Below, in pieces: positions 7,247 to 7,373 of a stretch of 7,373 bases of DNA. The stretch covers positions 10,831 to 18,203 of the forward strand of contig DPJL01000127.1 in assembly GCA_003543035.1 (NCBI GenBank), given 5' to 3'. The DNA comes from Micromonosporaceae bacterium (GTDB lineage Bacteria > Actinomycetota > Actinomycetes > Mycobacteriales > Micromonosporaceae). Every line of letters begins with the position of its first letter. The stretch's first letter is position 1. The position numbers and the translations under genes are program-made. The notes below the pieces were generated by a model. It saw only the letters and a list, made by a program, of their open reading frames with translations. It was not told the DNA's origin and searched no databases.

Positions 7247-7298
7247 ATGTGGCTCCGCAGGGTGCGCGACTTGGGCAAGTCAAGGTGTGGATGGACAT
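7221..7298 (-). CDS. Possible 25-residue leader or overlapping small ORF (or first part of a frameshifted gene)
   Basis: ATG at 7298 is preceded by AAAAGGAG (7306-7313) seven bases away, the strongest ribosome-binding site on this strand here. The frame runs 25 codons to TAA at 7221-7223. The peptide begins MSIHTLTCPSRAPCGATF and holds a C-x5-C pair, like half a zinc-binding site. Its last 26 bases overlap the start of the downstream gene in another frame. Either it is a short leader whose translation feeds ribosomes to the TTG start, or the two frames are one gene split by a frameshift (a real mutation or a sequencing error), which would give a single protein of about 100 residues with a Cys-containing N-terminus. 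Confidence 0.45.
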   Translation of the reverse strand: MSIHTLTCPSRAPCGATFDEKSAGA

Positions 7299-7305
7299 CG
7301 GCGTT

Positions 7306-7313
7306 CTCCTTTT
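7306..7313 (-). promoter_or_regulatory. Strong ribosome-binding site for the small ORF
   Basis: On the minus strand this reads AAAAGGAG, seven bases from ATG 7298. It is much better than the site before TTG 7246, implying that ribosomes enter the module here. Confidence 0.65.
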
Positions 7314-7336
7314 CTGCGCCGCGTGGGCGCGTTGAT

Positions 7337-7357
7337 GCCTGCCGTGTACCGGCAGGC
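7337..7357. promoter_or_regulatory. Perfect 8-bp palindrome upstream of the minus-strand module
   Basis: Arms gcctgccg (7337-7344) and cggcaggc (7350-7357) flank the five-base centre tgtac. It lies about 39 bases upstream of ATG 7298, in the expected 5' untranslated or promoter region. It could be an operator for a dimeric repressor, a hairpin in the 5' leader, or the stem of a terminator of a gene beyond the window; no T-run follows on either strand. Confidence 0.5.
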
Positions 7358-7373
7358 GTGGGAAGGGTTTCGG

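Noticed and set aside
1..7373. CRISPR arrays, tRNA or rRNA genes
   Set aside because: No regularly spaced direct repeats apart from the in-frame YD unit at 169-247, and no cloverleaf or rRNA-like sequence noticed on reading.

Overview
The window comes from a GC-rich bacterium, most likely an actinomycete. The reasons are strong G/C preference at third codon positions, a probable GTG start with a good ribosome-binding site, and protein families common in mycobacteria and their relatives. No gene here fixes the genus. The content is accessory: a polymorphic toxin with a candidate immunity gene, a decayed insertion sequence, and a large PHP-ATPase of a type linked to phage defence.

Layout. Positions 1-2580 (+) hold the 3' part of an Rhs/YD-repeat gene whose 5' end lies outside the window. 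The Rhs core closes at a DPTG motif near codon 620. A unique 237-residue C-terminal region follows, which I read as a deaminase-fold toxin (HAE motif, then an SR..C...C motif). Positions 2630-3289 (+) encode a 219-residue protein with no family I recognise. It begins 49 bp after the toxin stop behind a strong Shine-Dalgarno and is the obvious immunity candidate. From about 3290 to roughly 3960 lies a broken IS5-type element: a readable N-terminal transposase fragment (3330-3515), then decayed sequence with faint traces of the rest. Positions 4061-6859 (+) encode a 932-residue protein with an N-terminal PHP phosphoesterase domain and an SMC/ABC-like ATPase split by a helical region, resembling TrlF/Ppl-type defence proteins. 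Convergent to it on the minus strand is a small module: an 82-residue Pro/Arg/Lys-rich protein (6989-7246) overlapped by a possible 25-codon ORF (7221-7298). It ends in a clear intrinsic terminator (6934-6976) and has a perfect palindrome upstream (7337-7357).

How they fit. The Rhs protein would deliver its C-terminal deaminase into competitors while the next gene protects the producer. The PHP-ATPase is probably an independent, single-gene anti-phage system. Neighbouring conflict systems with an IS remnant between them suggest a defence or mobile island. The least described parts are the deaminase subfamily, its partner, and the small minus-strand module.
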